Source: a virus
Length of the DNA stretch: 47,376 nucleotides
Direction: 5' to 3' (one strand)
Virus record (IMG/VR): IMGVR_UViG_3300005647_000002
Location: 1 to 47,376 of that record
Position numbers and translations under genes: made by a program. The notes under the pieces were generated by a model. That model was not told the origin of the DNA. It saw only the letters and a list, made by a program, of their open reading frames with translations, and searched no databases. Of the stretch, positions 17,513 to 24,715 are shown piece after piece (positions within the stretch are counted from its first letter, which is position 1; every line of letters begins with the position of its first letter).

Positions 17513-17908
17513 TTATTTACTCTTATCTGTTAACTGACAATCTTTTGAACACCAGTATTTGTTTTTTCCTTTTTCCTCTAAGCAACCATTCCGTTCACAT
17601 TTTACAGATATCGCCAAATCTGAAATATTTCTACCTGATTCCATCTTGCAAGCCTTCTTACACTTCTTCTCTGGACAAATGATTGCTAGATCGTGGTTGA
17701 TGTCATCTCGTAGACCTTCTACTTTTGTATCTATCTTGCAATTAAGGTCTATTTGCATTTCTTCATATTGTTGCTTTCTTACCTTCTTGAAACGAACCAT
17801 GTCATCCTCTCCTCGATAAAGTCTATTTGATAGCTTCATCATGTTTACTACTACGATGTACAGGGTCACTCCATAAATAAGGGTGATAATCCACATTAAA
17901 ATGCTCAT
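17513..17908 (-). CDS. Membrane-anchored cysteine-rich protein
   Basis: A 131-residue protein. I start it at ATG 17908 because this gives an ATGA overlap with the upstream stop. Residues 3-24 form one membrane segment. A charged region, probably coiled coil, follows to about residue 75. The C-terminus holds nine cysteines in a CxxxxCxxxC and CxxxxC ... CxxxC arrangement suggesting zinc fingers. The positive side after the membrane segment suggests a cytoplasmic C-terminal domain. Function unknown. Confidence 0.75.
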   Translation of the reverse strand: MSILMWIITLIYGVTLYIVVVNMMKLSNRLYRGEDDMVRFKKVRKQQYEEMQIDLNCKIDTKVEGLRDDINHDLAIICPEKKCKKACKMESGRNISDLAISVKCERNGCLEEKGKNKYWCSKDCQLTDKSK

Positions 17909-18105
17909 GATAATTTTTCTAAATAAGTTATTGCTTTCTCTACAGGCTCTTGCGCCCATTTTGATTTAAACTCCATTACGATCTCTTTGCCTTTTTTCAA
18001 ATTGACATGATAGAGATCATCTTTCATTGTCAAAGTCCATTTGTGGTTTTCTTTTTTACATCTGTACTGTAGTTCTTCCAGAGATGTGTGCTTTAAGTCA
18101 CTCAT
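17905..18105 (-). CDS. Unknown small protein
   Basis: This 66-residue protein has an apparent alpha-beta-beta-alpha pattern (KWTLTMKDDLYHVNLKKG then a C-terminal helix), resembling a small basic nucleic-acid- or protein-binding domain. Both ends overlap neighbours (TAATG upstream, ATGA downstream), indicating coupled translation. No family recognised. Confidence 0.75.
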   Translation of the reverse strand: MSDLKHTSLEELQYRCKKENHKWTLTMKDDLYHVNLKKGKEIVMEFKSKWAQEPVEKAITYLEKLS

Positions 18106-18530
18106 TACATTTTCTTAATGGTTACACCCATGTATGTAAAGTCATCTTCTGTTGTTTTTTCCTTAACTCCAAACTGGGTATTTAATAGATTTTGTCTTGC
18201 CTTCCGCAAGGTGTCAAAAATCTTCATATCACATTTAATAAATTCAAACTCTGTGCCTGATTCTGCTTCTGCTGATACTGACTGATTGAGGATATTTAGG
18301 AACTCTCCCTCTCTCATTTCTACATAACTGAGGTAGCCTTTAGGGTCATCATCCTGAAATCGAGTGATATGTACTGATGTTGTGATGATCTCTTTGTCCA
18401 CCTCAGCGATTCTAGGGGGTGTAGGTGCTTCTGTAATATAATATCTGACCTTAGGCATCTTTCGCGCGTTTTCTTGCTTCTGTACCTCTTCTAGTACGTC
18501 ACCTGTTTCTACTTTTTTTTCTTCGCTCAT
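18105..18530 (-). CDS. Unknown protein
   Basis: This 141-residue protein has a charged disordered N-terminus to about residue 25, then a mixed alpha/beta domain with TTSVHITRFQDDDPKGYLS and FEFIKCDMKIFDTLRKARQNL. Only one cysteine. No family recognised; it lies in the operon of small genes leading to terS. Confidence 0.75.
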   Translation of the reverse strand: MSEEKKVETGDVLEEVQKQENARKMPKVRYYITEAPTPPRIAEVDKEIITTSVHITRFQDDDPKGYLSYVEMREGEFLNILNQSVSAEAESGTEFEFIKCDMKIFDTLRKARQNLLNTQFGVKEKTTEDDFTYMGVTIKKM

Positions 18531-18534
18531 ATTT

Positions 18535-18834
18535 CTATTTAGTAAATATATGTGTCTTATTTGTTATAGAGTGTAGTTCAAATCCTTTATCTAACAAGAA
18601 ATTGGTCATTGCACTACACCAGCAACTGTATTTCTCTGGCATATCTCCATTGTTTCTTCCCTCATAAATGTCGTACCTTCCATTATGATCTTCTATAAAA
18701 CGCTCGAATAGACCCATTAGCGAGTTATGCTCTTTACCCTCAAACTTCAACTCATAATCATGGTAACGAGATATTTGTTCATCGTTTCTGTATTCTGTAA
18801 AGGTATTTTGGTTTATTGTTGCTATTGTTTTCAT
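18535..18834 (-). CDS. Unknown small protein
   Basis: This 99-residue acidic protein has a His/Tyr-rich middle (NGRYDIYEGRNNGDMPEKYSCWC). Its start overlaps the preceding stop as ATGA. No motif that I can assign. Confidence 0.72.
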   Translation of the reverse strand: MKTIATINQNTFTEYRNDEQISRYHDYELKFEGKEHNSLMGLFERFIEDHNGRYDIYEGRNNGDMPEKYSCWCSAMTNFLLDKGFELHSITNKTHIFTK

Positions 18835-19178
18835 ACTTGATTTTTAATTTTTTCTCTTACCTCCTTTTGCCTTTCCTCTGTGACCTTAGCTTTTTCGATC
18901 ACATCTTTTTGTTCTCTTTTTAATCTTCGCTCAGTCTTTATCCTATTTATTCTTAGTTTATAGGTATTAAGAAACACTTTCCATAAATAATATGCAAGAG
19001 GTCGTTTGGTTGCGTTAGATTCTAGTTCAATCATAACACTTTGGGATAACGGAAGCAATGATTTATCGCCTCGTATTTGTACTTCTGTTCTACCTGCTTT
19101 ACCTTCTGGGTGGTCTATCTTTACAGCAAAGGTACTAGCATGTAAGGTCTTGACACCTTTCTTCGCAAGTTTTGTCAT
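18831..19178 (-). CDS. Unknown basic protein with charged helical tail
   Basis: From ATG 19178 the protein has 115 residues; an upstream ATG at 19220 would add 14 residues but increase the overlap with the upstream gene from 44 to 86 bases. An AAGG lies just before 19178. Residues about 10-60 look beta-rich and the last 45 are a highly charged Lys/Arg/Glu helix. A nucleic-acid-binding role is possible but not shown. Confidence 0.65.
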   Translation of the reverse strand: MTKLAKKGVKTLHASTFAVKIDHPEGKAGRTEVQIRGDKSLLPLSQSVMIELESNATKRPLAYYLWKVFLNTYKLRINRIKTERRLKREQKDVIEKAKVTEERQKEVREKIKNQV

Positions 19179-19398
19179 AACACGCCTTATCGTTTTGAGT
19201 AACCTTAATGTGCTTTCCATGAAGATTGAAGTATTGGTCGAAGTCTTTTACAGCTCCGCCAGTGAACTCAATCTTTACGCAATCATCAATACATACAACT
19301 TCGCCACAATGACAATCTTTCATATTAAAAATACGAGTACCAATCGTGATGTCACGTCCGTACTTATCGCTTTTTAAAAATGTGCAACAATCTGCCAT
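19135..19398 (-). CDS. Cysteine-rich small protein
   Basis: An 87-residue protein with 11 cysteines: CC at 4-5, CHCG and VVCIDDC in the first half, and C-x4-C-x3-C-x4-C at the end. The first 65 residues look like a small beta barrel (ITIGTRIFN, GEVVCID, VKIEFTGG), followed by a metal-binding or disulfide tail. Its last 44 bases overlap the next gene. Function unknown. Confidence 0.72.
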   Translation of the reverse strand: MADCCTFLKSDKYGRDITIGTRIFNMKDCHCGEVVCIDDCVKIEFTGGAVKDFDQYFNLHGKHIKVTQNDKACYDKTCEERCQDLTC

Positions 19399-19427
19399 AT
19401 AATTATATTTATCGTACCTCTATTATA

Positions 19428-19703
19428 TCATAATAACTGTGAGTAGTCACTATCAAAAGAGTGTTCAGTTCCGTTTGATAGCTTTATTTCTTCTACTTCC
19501 ATGATGTCCATTTCTTCATCGTATTCATGCCCTGAAATGTCCGAACACATACTCATAGCTGTATCTCTGGCATTTTCGTAGTCGTACGCAAAAACAGTGA
19601 AGTTGATAATACGAACAGGGTTTAACCTATTCATGGTATATCTCTCAAAGTCGTTCTCGATCTTTGATGTCTCTATTTTTATTTTGTATTCTTTTGCATC
19701 CAT
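19428..19703 (-). CDS. Unknown small acidic protein
   Basis: I start this 91-residue protein at ATG 19703 (MDAKEYKIKIE). The frame stays open to 19793, but that extension would encode a strong terminator hairpin. The sequence suggests an alpha/beta fold (VRIINFTVFAYDYENARDTAMSMC) like proteins with an 'ENARDTAM' phage signature, and an acidic tail. The start codon follows the T tract of the terminator directly, so translation probably depends on processed or read-through RNA. Confidence 0.65.
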   Translation of the reverse strand: MDAKEYKIKIETSKIENDFERYTMNRLNPVRIINFTVFAYDYENARDTAMSMCSDISGHEYDEEMDIMEVEEIKLSNGTEHSFDSDYSQLL

Positions 19704-19740
19704 AAAAAAAGCAAGAAGCAACATCGCTGCTGCCTCTTGC
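19704..19740 (-). terminator. Strong rho-independent terminator / attenuator
   Basis: On the minus strand a 13-bp stem (GCAAGAGGCAGCA with TGTTGCTTCTTGC, two G-T pairs) closes a GCGA (GNRA) tetraloop and is followed by seven T. It separates the early block from the packaging operon. The next start codon comes immediately after the T run. Confidence 0.85.
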
Positions 19741-19801
19741 CGCAAAACGAGCGTTCCACTAAAAGCGAAACAGGGCGAAGTTTGCATGTACATTACTGTA
19801 C
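19704..19801 (-). ncRNA. Candidate short RNA or attenuated leader of the packaging operon
   Basis: The extended -10 TGGTATAAT (19816-19808) would start RNA near 19801; the strong terminator at 19740-19704 would end it after about 98 bases. Between them GCAAAC can pair with GTTTTGC. It could be a free small RNA or a leader in which termination controls the downstream genes. No ORF except an in-frame extension lies in it. Confidence 0.4.
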
Positions 19802-19807
19802 TTTTTT

Positions 19808-19816
19808 ATTATACCA
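19808..19816 (-). promoter_or_regulatory. Extended -10 promoter (TGGTATAAT)
   Basis: The minus strand carries a consensus extended -10 in the gap between early and packaging genes. No good -35 at 17-18 bases. It is the likely start of the packaging and head transcript. Confidence 0.55.
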
Positions 19817-19858
19817 CAATTAGTATTTCTCGTTTTGTCATAGAGTTATATGTATATG

Positions 19859-19927
19859 TTATTTACAGCAACAAGAATCGATTTTAGATCCGATACTTTT
19901 ATTGCACTCTTTACATTTTGGTAACAT
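19859..19927 (-). CDS. Possible 22-residue cysteine microprotein
   Basis: ATG 19927 to TAA 19861-19859 encodes MLPKCKECNKSIGSKIDSCC and then CK: a CxxC pair and a CCC run, like a minimal zinc knuckle. It starts 23 bases after the upstream gene. The size makes this uncertain; the metal-binding spacing is the only support. Confidence 0.35.
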   Translation of the reverse strand: MLPKCKECNKSIGSKIDSCCCK

Positions 19928-19950
19928 ATCTTTGTAATGTTATATGTGGT

Positions 19951-20157
19951 TTAGTTACCTCTAAACATACTTACTTCATCTGGTGTAACGATTTGGCATA
20001 CATCCTGTATCTTCCTATATTGTAATTCTTTCATATCCCAGTAAAAGAATAGTCTGTCGCAGTATTTACACCTACCTGTGTCATAATCAAAGTCATGACT
20101 TCCAGCATCTCTCTTACTTGCAGGGAAGTATTTTTCTATAATTTTTATTTTGTTCAT
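19951..20157 (-). CDS. Small zinc-knuckle-like protein
   Basis: This 68-residue protein has a central HDFDYDTGRCKYCDRLF, a CxxC preceded by His/Asp, a pattern seen in many small phage proteins, where a second pair may be supplied by His and Cys (C54). Helical N-terminus with PASKRDAG. Function unknown. Confidence 0.72.
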   Translation of the reverse strand: MNKIKIIEKYFPASKRDAGSHDFDYDTGRCKYCDRLFFYWDMKELQYRKIQDVCQIVTPDEVSMFRGN

Positions 20158-20176
20158 ATACTTTATATCTATTGAT

Positions 20177-20449
20177 TTACTTACAACCTCTCAACTTCCA
20201 CAGCACGAACCAAATCCAATCAATCACAGGATATCTATAGAACTGATACCATTTGTCTGTAGGATCGGGATAGTAGTGTATTTCGTAGTTAGGCTTGTAT
20301 TCTTCAGTTTTCTCGTTTGTATTTATGACAAGCCATTTCTTTAAGCACCTATCACATTCTGAACAGTAATATTTAGTAGGGTTATATCCTTGCATTTCCC
20401 AATAAACTTCTTTCTTACAGCACTTTGATATGTCGTAGCTGTATTTCAT
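20177..20449 (-). CDS. Small zinc-ribbon protein
   Basis: From ATG 20449 (4 bases after the preceding microprotein stop) the protein has 90 residues. It starts MKYSYDISKCCKKEVYW and has YYCSECDRCLKKW near 30-40, forming a probable zinc ribbon with the CC pair. The C-terminal region is very rich in Trp/Tyr, including WIWFVLWKL, which may be an amphipathic or membrane-associated segment. An upstream start at 20479 would overlap the microprotein. Confidence 0.68.
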   Translation of the reverse strand: MKYSYDISKCCKKEVYWEMQGYNPTKYYCSECDRCLKKWLVINTNEKTEEYKPNYEIHYYPDPTDKWYQFYRYPVIDWIWFVLWKLRGCK

Positions 20450-20453
20450 ATCT

Positions 20454-20549
20454 CTAGCTATAAATAATATACATACCAAAAGCCCATATAATAAAAGCTG
20501 ATAAAGGCATTAAAAGGATCATTTCTATAAATTCTTTTTTGTTTTCCAT
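20454..20549 (-). CDS. Membrane microprotein (31 aa)
   Basis: ATG 20549 to TAG 20456-20454 encodes 31 residues: a charged start MENKKEFIEM and then one hydrophobic segment LLMPLSAFIIWAFGMYIIY. The tight 4-base spacing to the next gene supports it. Such one-helix microproteins occur several times in this block. Function unknown. Confidence 0.5.
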   Translation of the reverse strand: MENKKEFIEMILLMPLSAFIIWAFGMYIIYS

Positions 20550-20591
20550 ATATTTTAAGAGAGCCACCTGTCACATGGCTCTATAAGTGAT

Positions 20592-21239
20592 TTATTTACG
20601 AAGTGTCACATAATCCTCTTTATCAAGGCAACGTCCACACGCAGTAGCCCACACCTCTCGGTCGCTCCATTTTTTCATGAACTTCGGCATTGATTCCTTT
20701 GGAAGTCCACATACTGCCTCATAGATCTCTCGCTTTGATAGCTTAGGATCTTTACTGCTACCACTAGACTTCTTTTTCTTCTCAACAACCTCAACTACAG
20801 GTGTAGGCGCGACATATACAGGCGTTGGGATAGCCCTAACTGGCTCTGTAACAGTTTTTTCTACTAATGGGGTAACTTCCTCTACTTCTTCGATAATAGG
20901 CTCTATAACCTCAATTTCAGGCTCAATGACTTCCTCGACTGGCATATTTGCATTACAAGTCTTATCTACCCAACCTGCGCTGTCGTAACATACCCATTGC
21001 CAACCTGCATCTGTTTGAGTTGGTGGTGTATTTCCTGCGCTTCCACTTTCGCAGAGATCAGATTCTGATACGCCTGTAAGAGTTTCTACAGTTTGATTAT
21101 TGAGACTTCCGCATTGTGCGTCTCCTACAAATGGGCTATCTGTTGCTTCTGCTTCTTTAGGGTTTAGGGCATTGATGATTACAACAACTGCTATTACTAG
21201 GGCTATTGTAAATAGTATTGATCCTGTTATTTGTTTCAT
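20592..21239 (-). CDS. Exported protein with Patescibacteria-like surface module
   Basis: A 215-residue protein with an N-terminal membrane segment or signal (residues 5-25). Residues about 36-100 contain C-GSLNNQTV, a DLCESGSAG block and WQWVCYDSAGW-x3-C. The pattern CGS...LC..G...W.W.C...GG...C is a repeat I know from exported proteins of CPR bacteria. A Pro/Glu/Val-rich linker (100-160) and a C-terminal domain with paired cysteines (VCGLPK ... TACGRC) follow. It probably sits on the host surface, perhaps altering adsorption or superinfection. The domain reading is from memory of the pattern. Confidence 0.72.
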   Translation of the reverse strand: MKQITGSILFTIALVIAVVVIINALNPKEAEATDSPFVGDAQCGSLNNQTVETLTGVSESDLCESGSAGNTPPTQTDAGWQWVCYDSAGWVDKTCNANMPVEEVIEPEIEVIEPIIEEVEEVTPLVEKTVTEPVRAIPTPVYVAPTPVVEVVEKKKKSSGSSKDPKLSKREIYEAVCGLPKESMPKFMKKWSDREVWATACGRCLDKEDYVTLRK

Positions 21240-21256
21240 AGTTTGCTTTTACTTTT

Positions 21257-21568
21257 TTAAAACCTATATTGACTTGTTTCTATATTTTGTATCTTAAGAG
21301 AGCCCATATAATCTGATTTATTGTACTCCTGAATCTCAAAATAATCTTTTAGCAGTTGCGACTTTTTGATACTAAACTGAGAATCAAATTCTGTCTCCCC
21401 CAATGTGAATACTAGGTTATCCCTAGAATCTATAGGAAATTCCCTATGATCTTGCATCGTTCCTTGCATGTCGTGAGATCCTACACTCTTTAAGAATATA
21501 TCTTCTTTATCCTGATAGACTATCCTGTAGTTAATGTTAGTTTCTTTGTTCTGCCAGTATGGTTTCAT
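21257..21568 (-). CDS. Unknown small protein
   Basis: This 103-residue protein looks beta-rich (INYRIVYQDKEDIFLKSVG, DNLVFTLGETEFDSQF). It starts within an ATGA overlap with the preceding gene. No family recognised. Confidence 0.7.
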   Translation of the reverse strand: MKPYWQNKETNINYRIVYQDKEDIFLKSVGSHDMQGTMQDHREFPIDSRDNLVFTLGETEFDSQFSIKKSQLLKDYFEIQEYNKSDYMGSLKIQNIETSQYRF

Positions 21569-21759
21569 ATGATTTGTGAAGCGATTGATTCGATCTGAGC
21601 GTCAATTTCGTTTATTCTATTTACATGCTGCTTTTTCTGCTTCATAAGTTCTATGATCTCATCCTCATGGTCTGACATCATTTTTTCTCTCAACCTATTG
21701 CCTAATGACTCTGGTAGCTTTGTTTCTTTTACTAAAACTTCTTGTTTGTTCTTTGGCAT
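21565..21759 (-). CDS. Small coiled-coil protein
   Basis: This 64-residue protein is basic at its N-terminus and forms a clear helix or coiled coil from about 20 to 62 (EIIELMKQKKQHVNRINEIDAQIESIA). Translationally coupled to the following gene. Function unknown. Confidence 0.72.
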   Translation of the reverse strand: MPKNKQEVLVKETKLPESLGNRLREKMMSDHEDEIIELMKQKKQHVNRINEIDAQIESIASQII

Positions 21760-21796
21760 ATTTATCTTTTACTTTTAATAAACGAATTTTCATACT

Positions 21797-21812
21797 CTAC
21801 ATACGTTCCTCC
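21797..21812 (-). promoter_or_regulatory. Strong Shine-Dalgarno site facing an ATG-TAG start-stop
   Basis: On the minus strand AAAGGAGG ends 5 bases before an ATG that is followed at once by TAG. A full-length gene starts only at 21759. In a genome that rarely uses Shine-Dalgarno sites, this strong site over a minimal ORF could hold ribosomes as a regulatory element, or could be a relic of a lost start. Confidence 0.35.
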
Positions 21813-21828
21813 TTTCTAGTTTTTAGAA

Positions 21829-22017
21829 TTATGCTATGCCTCTTTTCCTAATAATTGAATAAACGTCTACAATTCTCCACAGTCCATCGCCATGCTTTAC
21901 TCCTTTATCCTCAATTGGGTTAGTAGATATATCAAGCCACGTCATTGTAAAACATCTTTCATTCTCTTTTTCTGGTAGTCTTAGTAGTCTACATTGCTTT
22001 TCTTCAATCGTTTTCAT
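21829..22017 (-). CDS. Unknown small protein
   Basis: This 62-residue protein contains CFTMTWLDISTNPIEDKGVKHGDGLWRIVDVYSI, a pattern reading like a small beta domain. It lies 11 bases after the preceding gene. No function assigned. Confidence 0.65.
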   Translation of the reverse strand: MKTIEEKQCRLLRLPEKENERCFTMTWLDISTNPIEDKGVKHGDGLWRIVDVYSIIRKRGIA

Positions 22018-22028
22018 ACTGATTTTAA

Positions 22029-22604
22029 TTACTCAAATAAAATACCTTTCATCTGCGGATTTCTATCTTTGATCTCCTGTCCTTTTGTTGTGTAACTAAA
22101 TGCTATTGGTGCAAATACCATTGTGAGAAATAGTATAGCGAACAACATTTTACGCCATGTCCAGAATACTTTTTTTTCTTTCTTTTGGAAAGGGTTAGGT
22201 GGTATTTTGTTTTCCTGGAAATGATCATCTACAGTTTTACCTTCGCTATCTTTTACTGGGGTTATATTCTTTGTGTGGTATTCTCTAGCTATTTCTTTGT
22301 CGTAGGATTCCATCTCGTTTTCTTCTTCTTTTAAGTTCAAGTCTAGTGATCCGCTTGGGTGTATCTTTACTTCTATTTCTGGTTCTGATGATGACATTCC
22401 GCCAAATATTTGATCGTGGTGTACTTCTTCTTCCTGCTGAAACTTAATATCATCTATAGCCTCTTGATCGTTTGAGCCTATATGATAGTTGTTTGTAATA
22501 TGATTTGTTTGGTTTTCTACTTTGTTATTGTAGATTGGTCTTAGGTTTATTGTTTCTTTGCCTGTAATAACTTCAGACATGTTTTTGTCTATTTCTTTAT
22601 TCAT
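22029..22604 (-). CDS. Membrane-anchored acidic protein
   Basis: I start at ATG 22604 (191 residues); the frame extends to a TTG at 22682, but a consensus extended -10 promoter lies inside that stretch, so it is more likely the leader. Residues 1-145 are polar and acidic (Glu, Asn, His), probably disordered with short strands. FWTWRKMLFAILFLTMVFAPIAFSY (about 147-170) is a membrane segment near the C-terminus. This tail-anchor-like layout would place the acidic domain on one face of the membrane. Function unknown. Confidence 0.7.
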   Translation of the reverse strand: MNKEIDKNMSEVITGKETINLRPIYNNKVENQTNHITNNYHIGSNDQEAIDDIKFQQEEEVHHDQIFGGMSSSEPEIEVKIHPSGSLDLNLKEEENEMESYDKEIAREYHTKNITPVKDSEGKTVDDHFQENKIPPNPFQKKEKKVFWTWRKMLFAILFLTMVFAPIAFSYTTKGQEIKDRNPQMKGILFE

Positions 22605-22653
22605 ACTTTTATTTAATTTATACGCAGTGATTGTTTCCAATCTTGATATAGGG

Positions 22654-22662
22654 ATTATAGCA
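22654..22662 (-). promoter_or_regulatory. Extended -10 promoter (TGCTATAAT)
   Basis: TGCTATAAT on the minus strand would start RNA near 22647, giving a leader of about 43 bases before ATG 22604. It overlaps the end region of the RusA gene's operon. Confidence 0.5.
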
Positions 22663-22678
22663 GTTTTTGGAGTCAAAC

Positions 22679-23008
22679 TCAAGGTGTATAACTTGCTAAT
22701 TTAAACTTTATAGCCTCTTCACCTTTCTTAACAATCTCCTTTTCAGCAACTATTTTATAGATCTCTTTATCATCAAATTGGTACTTGTCCTGTAGAGCGT
22801 CTATAAAGGTTTTTAGAGCGTTATCAATATCAGAAGCCCTGCTAGAGAAGTAAAACGTAACGTAGAGTGTTTTAAGGCCTTCTGGGGGGTTTATTTTGGG
22901 TAGTAAGTATCTTAATGCTTCTCTGTACGCTTTATGCTCTGGTGTTTTGAACCTGCGCCCTCTCCATGCTTGATTTACTGATAGTGGCTTTATTTTAACT
23001 TTAATCAT
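22679..23008 (-). CDS. rusA: RusA-family Holliday junction resolvase
   Basis: The 109-residue length, the N-terminal basic RFKTPEHKAYR region and the acidic set D60, D62-N63, D70 and D79-D80 in SSRASDIDNALKTFIDALQ ... FDDKEIYKI match RusA resolvases, in which three aspartates bind the metal that cuts Holliday junctions. It probably resolves recombination and replication intermediates before packaging, working with the exonuclease encoded upstream. It overlaps the previous gene by 8 bases. Confidence 0.92.
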   Translation of the reverse strand: MIKVKIKPLSVNQAWRGRRFKTPEHKAYREALRYLLPKINPPEGLKTLYVTFYFSSRASDIDNALKTFIDALQDKYQFDDKEIYKIVAEKEIVKKGEEAIKFKLASYTP

Positions 23009-23306
23009 CTAGTTTGAACTTAGATTCTGCTAATTGGCTTATCCTAATGATAGCATTTGATATGATTGAGATATCTTCAGTCAGCTTGTTAAAAAAATCT
23101 TCGTCCATCTCAACGCTTTCAACAAGGGAATACTTTTGATCCATATATTTTATACCGCCAGCAGCGTGTGTTGGTCTGTAAACCCAGCCGCCACGATCAT
23201 CTCCTGAGATGTAATAATATAAATCATTATGGATAAAATAAATCATTCTTATCTCGCCTGACTCTGTCTTTGCTACATCACCTATCTTAAATTTTGGCTC
23301 TTTCAT
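23001..23306 (-). CDS. Unknown protein
   Basis: This 101-residue protein has a first half of beta strands (FKIGDVAKTESGEIRMIYFI ... YYYISGDDRGGWVYR) resembling small SH3-like barrels, then a helical second half. Common in phage early operons as an uncharacterised ORF type. Overlaps rusA by 8 bases. Confidence 0.72.
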   Translation of the reverse strand: MKEPKFKIGDVAKTESGEIRMIYFIHNDLYYYISGDDRGGWVYRPTHAAGGIKYMDQKYSLVESVEMDEDFFNKLTEDISIISNAIIRISQLAESKFKLDD

Positions 23307-23334
23307 ACTTTTAGTTTACCCAATAAACATAATA

Positions 23335-23610
23335 CTACCTAACTATCTCCCAAATATACTCTGATCTCCCATAAATACCCATAGCCTTAAAAGCTGTCTT
23401 TCGCAGTATATTTTGCTTTGTCAGATTTGTGATTGATCGTCTTACGGAAGTTATAGGGTATTTTTCACCTAACATTTTAAATACTTCTGATGGTGATAGC
23501 ATACCTCTTTCCTCAAAGAGTGTTGATATGGCATCGTCTTGATTATGAGCAGAATTTACGTTTAGTTGTAACTGTACGTCTTTTTCTTTTGTTGTGTTGT
23601 AGTATGTCAT
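23335..23610 (-). CDS. Winged-helix-type DNA-binding protein
   Basis: This 91-residue protein has helices followed by MLSPSEVFKMLGEKYPITSVRRSITNLTKQNILRKT, which is the helix-turn-helix and wing of a small winged-helix domain, with LR at the wing. It probably regulates early transcription or aids replication. Start overlaps upstream stop by 4 bases. Confidence 0.65.
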   Translation of the reverse strand: MTYYNTTKEKDVQLQLNVNSAHNQDDAISTLFEERGMLSPSEVFKMLGEKYPITSVRRSITNLTKQNILRKTAFKAMGIYGRSEYIWEIVR

Positions 23611-23789
23611 TTTTTTGTTTTTTTGAAATAAAATTTTAGGTATTCCTCTATCGAGTCGCAGTAACAGCCTTGATCTTCTAAGTAATCTCCTGTTTTTGCC
23701 CTTACGATGGTTGTTACTTTCTTACACGTCTCACATTCTACGTGCATTGCTAGTTTTACAGGGATTGATTCGTCTATCCATTTACACAT
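23607..23789 (-). CDS. Small zinc-ribbon protein
   Basis: This 60-residue protein has C19-x2-C22 and CYC near 42-44, with helical ends rich in Lys. It is likely a small zinc ribbon. Tightly packed between two genes. Function unknown. Confidence 0.68.
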   Translation of the reverse strand: MCKWIDESIPVKLAMHVECETCKKVTTIVRAKTGDYLEDQGCYCDSIEEYLKFYFKKTKK

Positions 23790-23801
23790 ACGCTTTTTTC
23801 T

Positions 23802-24269
23802 TTATTTTTTACGTGATTTTAATATCTCGATCATTTCATCAAAGCATTCATTTATTTCTTCTATCATTTTGATTCTTTCAGGCTCATCTTTCTTTTCTTC
23901 CTCTAGTACAGGTGCTACTGCCCAGTGAGGAACATCATAAGAATCATTCTTTATATCATTTAGCACTCTACAGATAGTGTAACCTCCTATATTTACCTTC
24001 TCAACAAAAAACCTTTCGCTATCTTTATACGCACACCTATCCCCAACCTCTAGCATAAGAGGTGGTTTTGTTACTATTTTGTATCCTGATTTAAACTGAT
24101 CCTCGATACCTTTTTTTGCCCAGAATACATTACGGCTAACAAACTGCTCATGAGGGTATTCATATGTTACATCGATAAATTCAGTAAAGATTTCTGTCAC
24201 TCCATCTACCGAAGTCAATTCAACCCTATGTCCCATCTCCAATAACTTCTTTAAGCGTTCTGCGTTCAT
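23802..24269 (-). CDS. Unknown protein, beta-rich
   Basis: This 155-residue protein has an alternating beta pattern (LTSVDGVTEIFTEFIDVTYEY, MLEVGDRCAYKDSERFFVEKVNIGGYTICRV) followed by an acidic helical tail (about 125-155). No family recognised. Confidence 0.7.
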   Translation of the reverse strand: MNAERLKKLLEMGHRVELTSVDGVTEIFTEFIDVTYEYPHEQFVSRNVFWAKKGIEDQFKSGYKIVTKPPLMLEVGDRCAYKDSERFFVEKVNIGGYTICRVLNDIKNDSYDVPHWAVAPVLEEEKKDEPERIKMIEEINECFDEMIEILKSRKK

Positions 24270-24286
24270 AGTTTTATTTTCTATTA

Positions 24287-24715
24287 TTACGATACATTGC
24301 TACTTACCTCAAATTTTTTAGCCAAGTCTATCCCAAACTGACTACTTTTCTGATCTTTGTAATCCTCACCAGTCTTTTCAATCTGCGCTATCCCATCCTC
24401 CCCTAGCATTTTAGCCCACTTATAATGCTTTTCGCTGTATTCTTCTGTCACCTGTGCAAAGTTATGTGGCTCTAGGTAGACTCTCACATCGTCTCTGAGG
24501 AAGCTATCCCCATTTTTTGATAGTTTCCATCCATTCCAGTAGGAAGATGTTGGTGGGTTCGCTATGGAAGCTATGGTTTTTACATTGACGATTGATCCAT
24601 CTTCCAGGCGTACAAAGTTATTATTCTTCATTTTTTCCTCAATGGTCTCGAAGAATACATCGCTGATAGGAAACTCTTGACCATCGAATGTGTTGATTAT
24701 CTTCATATTAGCCAA
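24287..24715 (-). CDS. Unknown protein
   Basis: This 142-residue protein resembles small phage proteins that carry an 'IVNVKTIASI' beta hairpin and a C-terminal helical tail. Starts 8 bases inside the replication initiator gene, hence co-translated. Function unknown; association with replication possible by position. Confidence 0.7.
   Translation of the reverse strand: MANMKIINTFDGQEFPISDVFFETIEEKMKNNNFVRLEDGSIVNVKTIASIANPPTSSYWNGWKLSKNGDSFLRDDVRVYLEPHNFAQVTEEYSEKHYKWAKMLGEDGIAQIEKTGEDYKDQKSSQFGIDLAKKFEVSSNVS

Noticed and set aside
16869-18834. Recoded TGA (alternative code used by some CPR lineages)
   Set aside because: TGA occurs as the stop in tight ATGA overlaps (17905, 18831, 21565, 31022, 31841) and TGG encodes Trp normally.
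19704-19793. N-terminal extension of the 19428-19703 gene
   Set aside because: The frame is open, but it would translate the strong terminator; the extension does not resemble a signal peptide.
22605-22682. TTG start extending the membrane-anchored protein
   Set aside because: A consensus extended -10 promoter lies within it and ATG 22604 has the usual A/T-rich leader.
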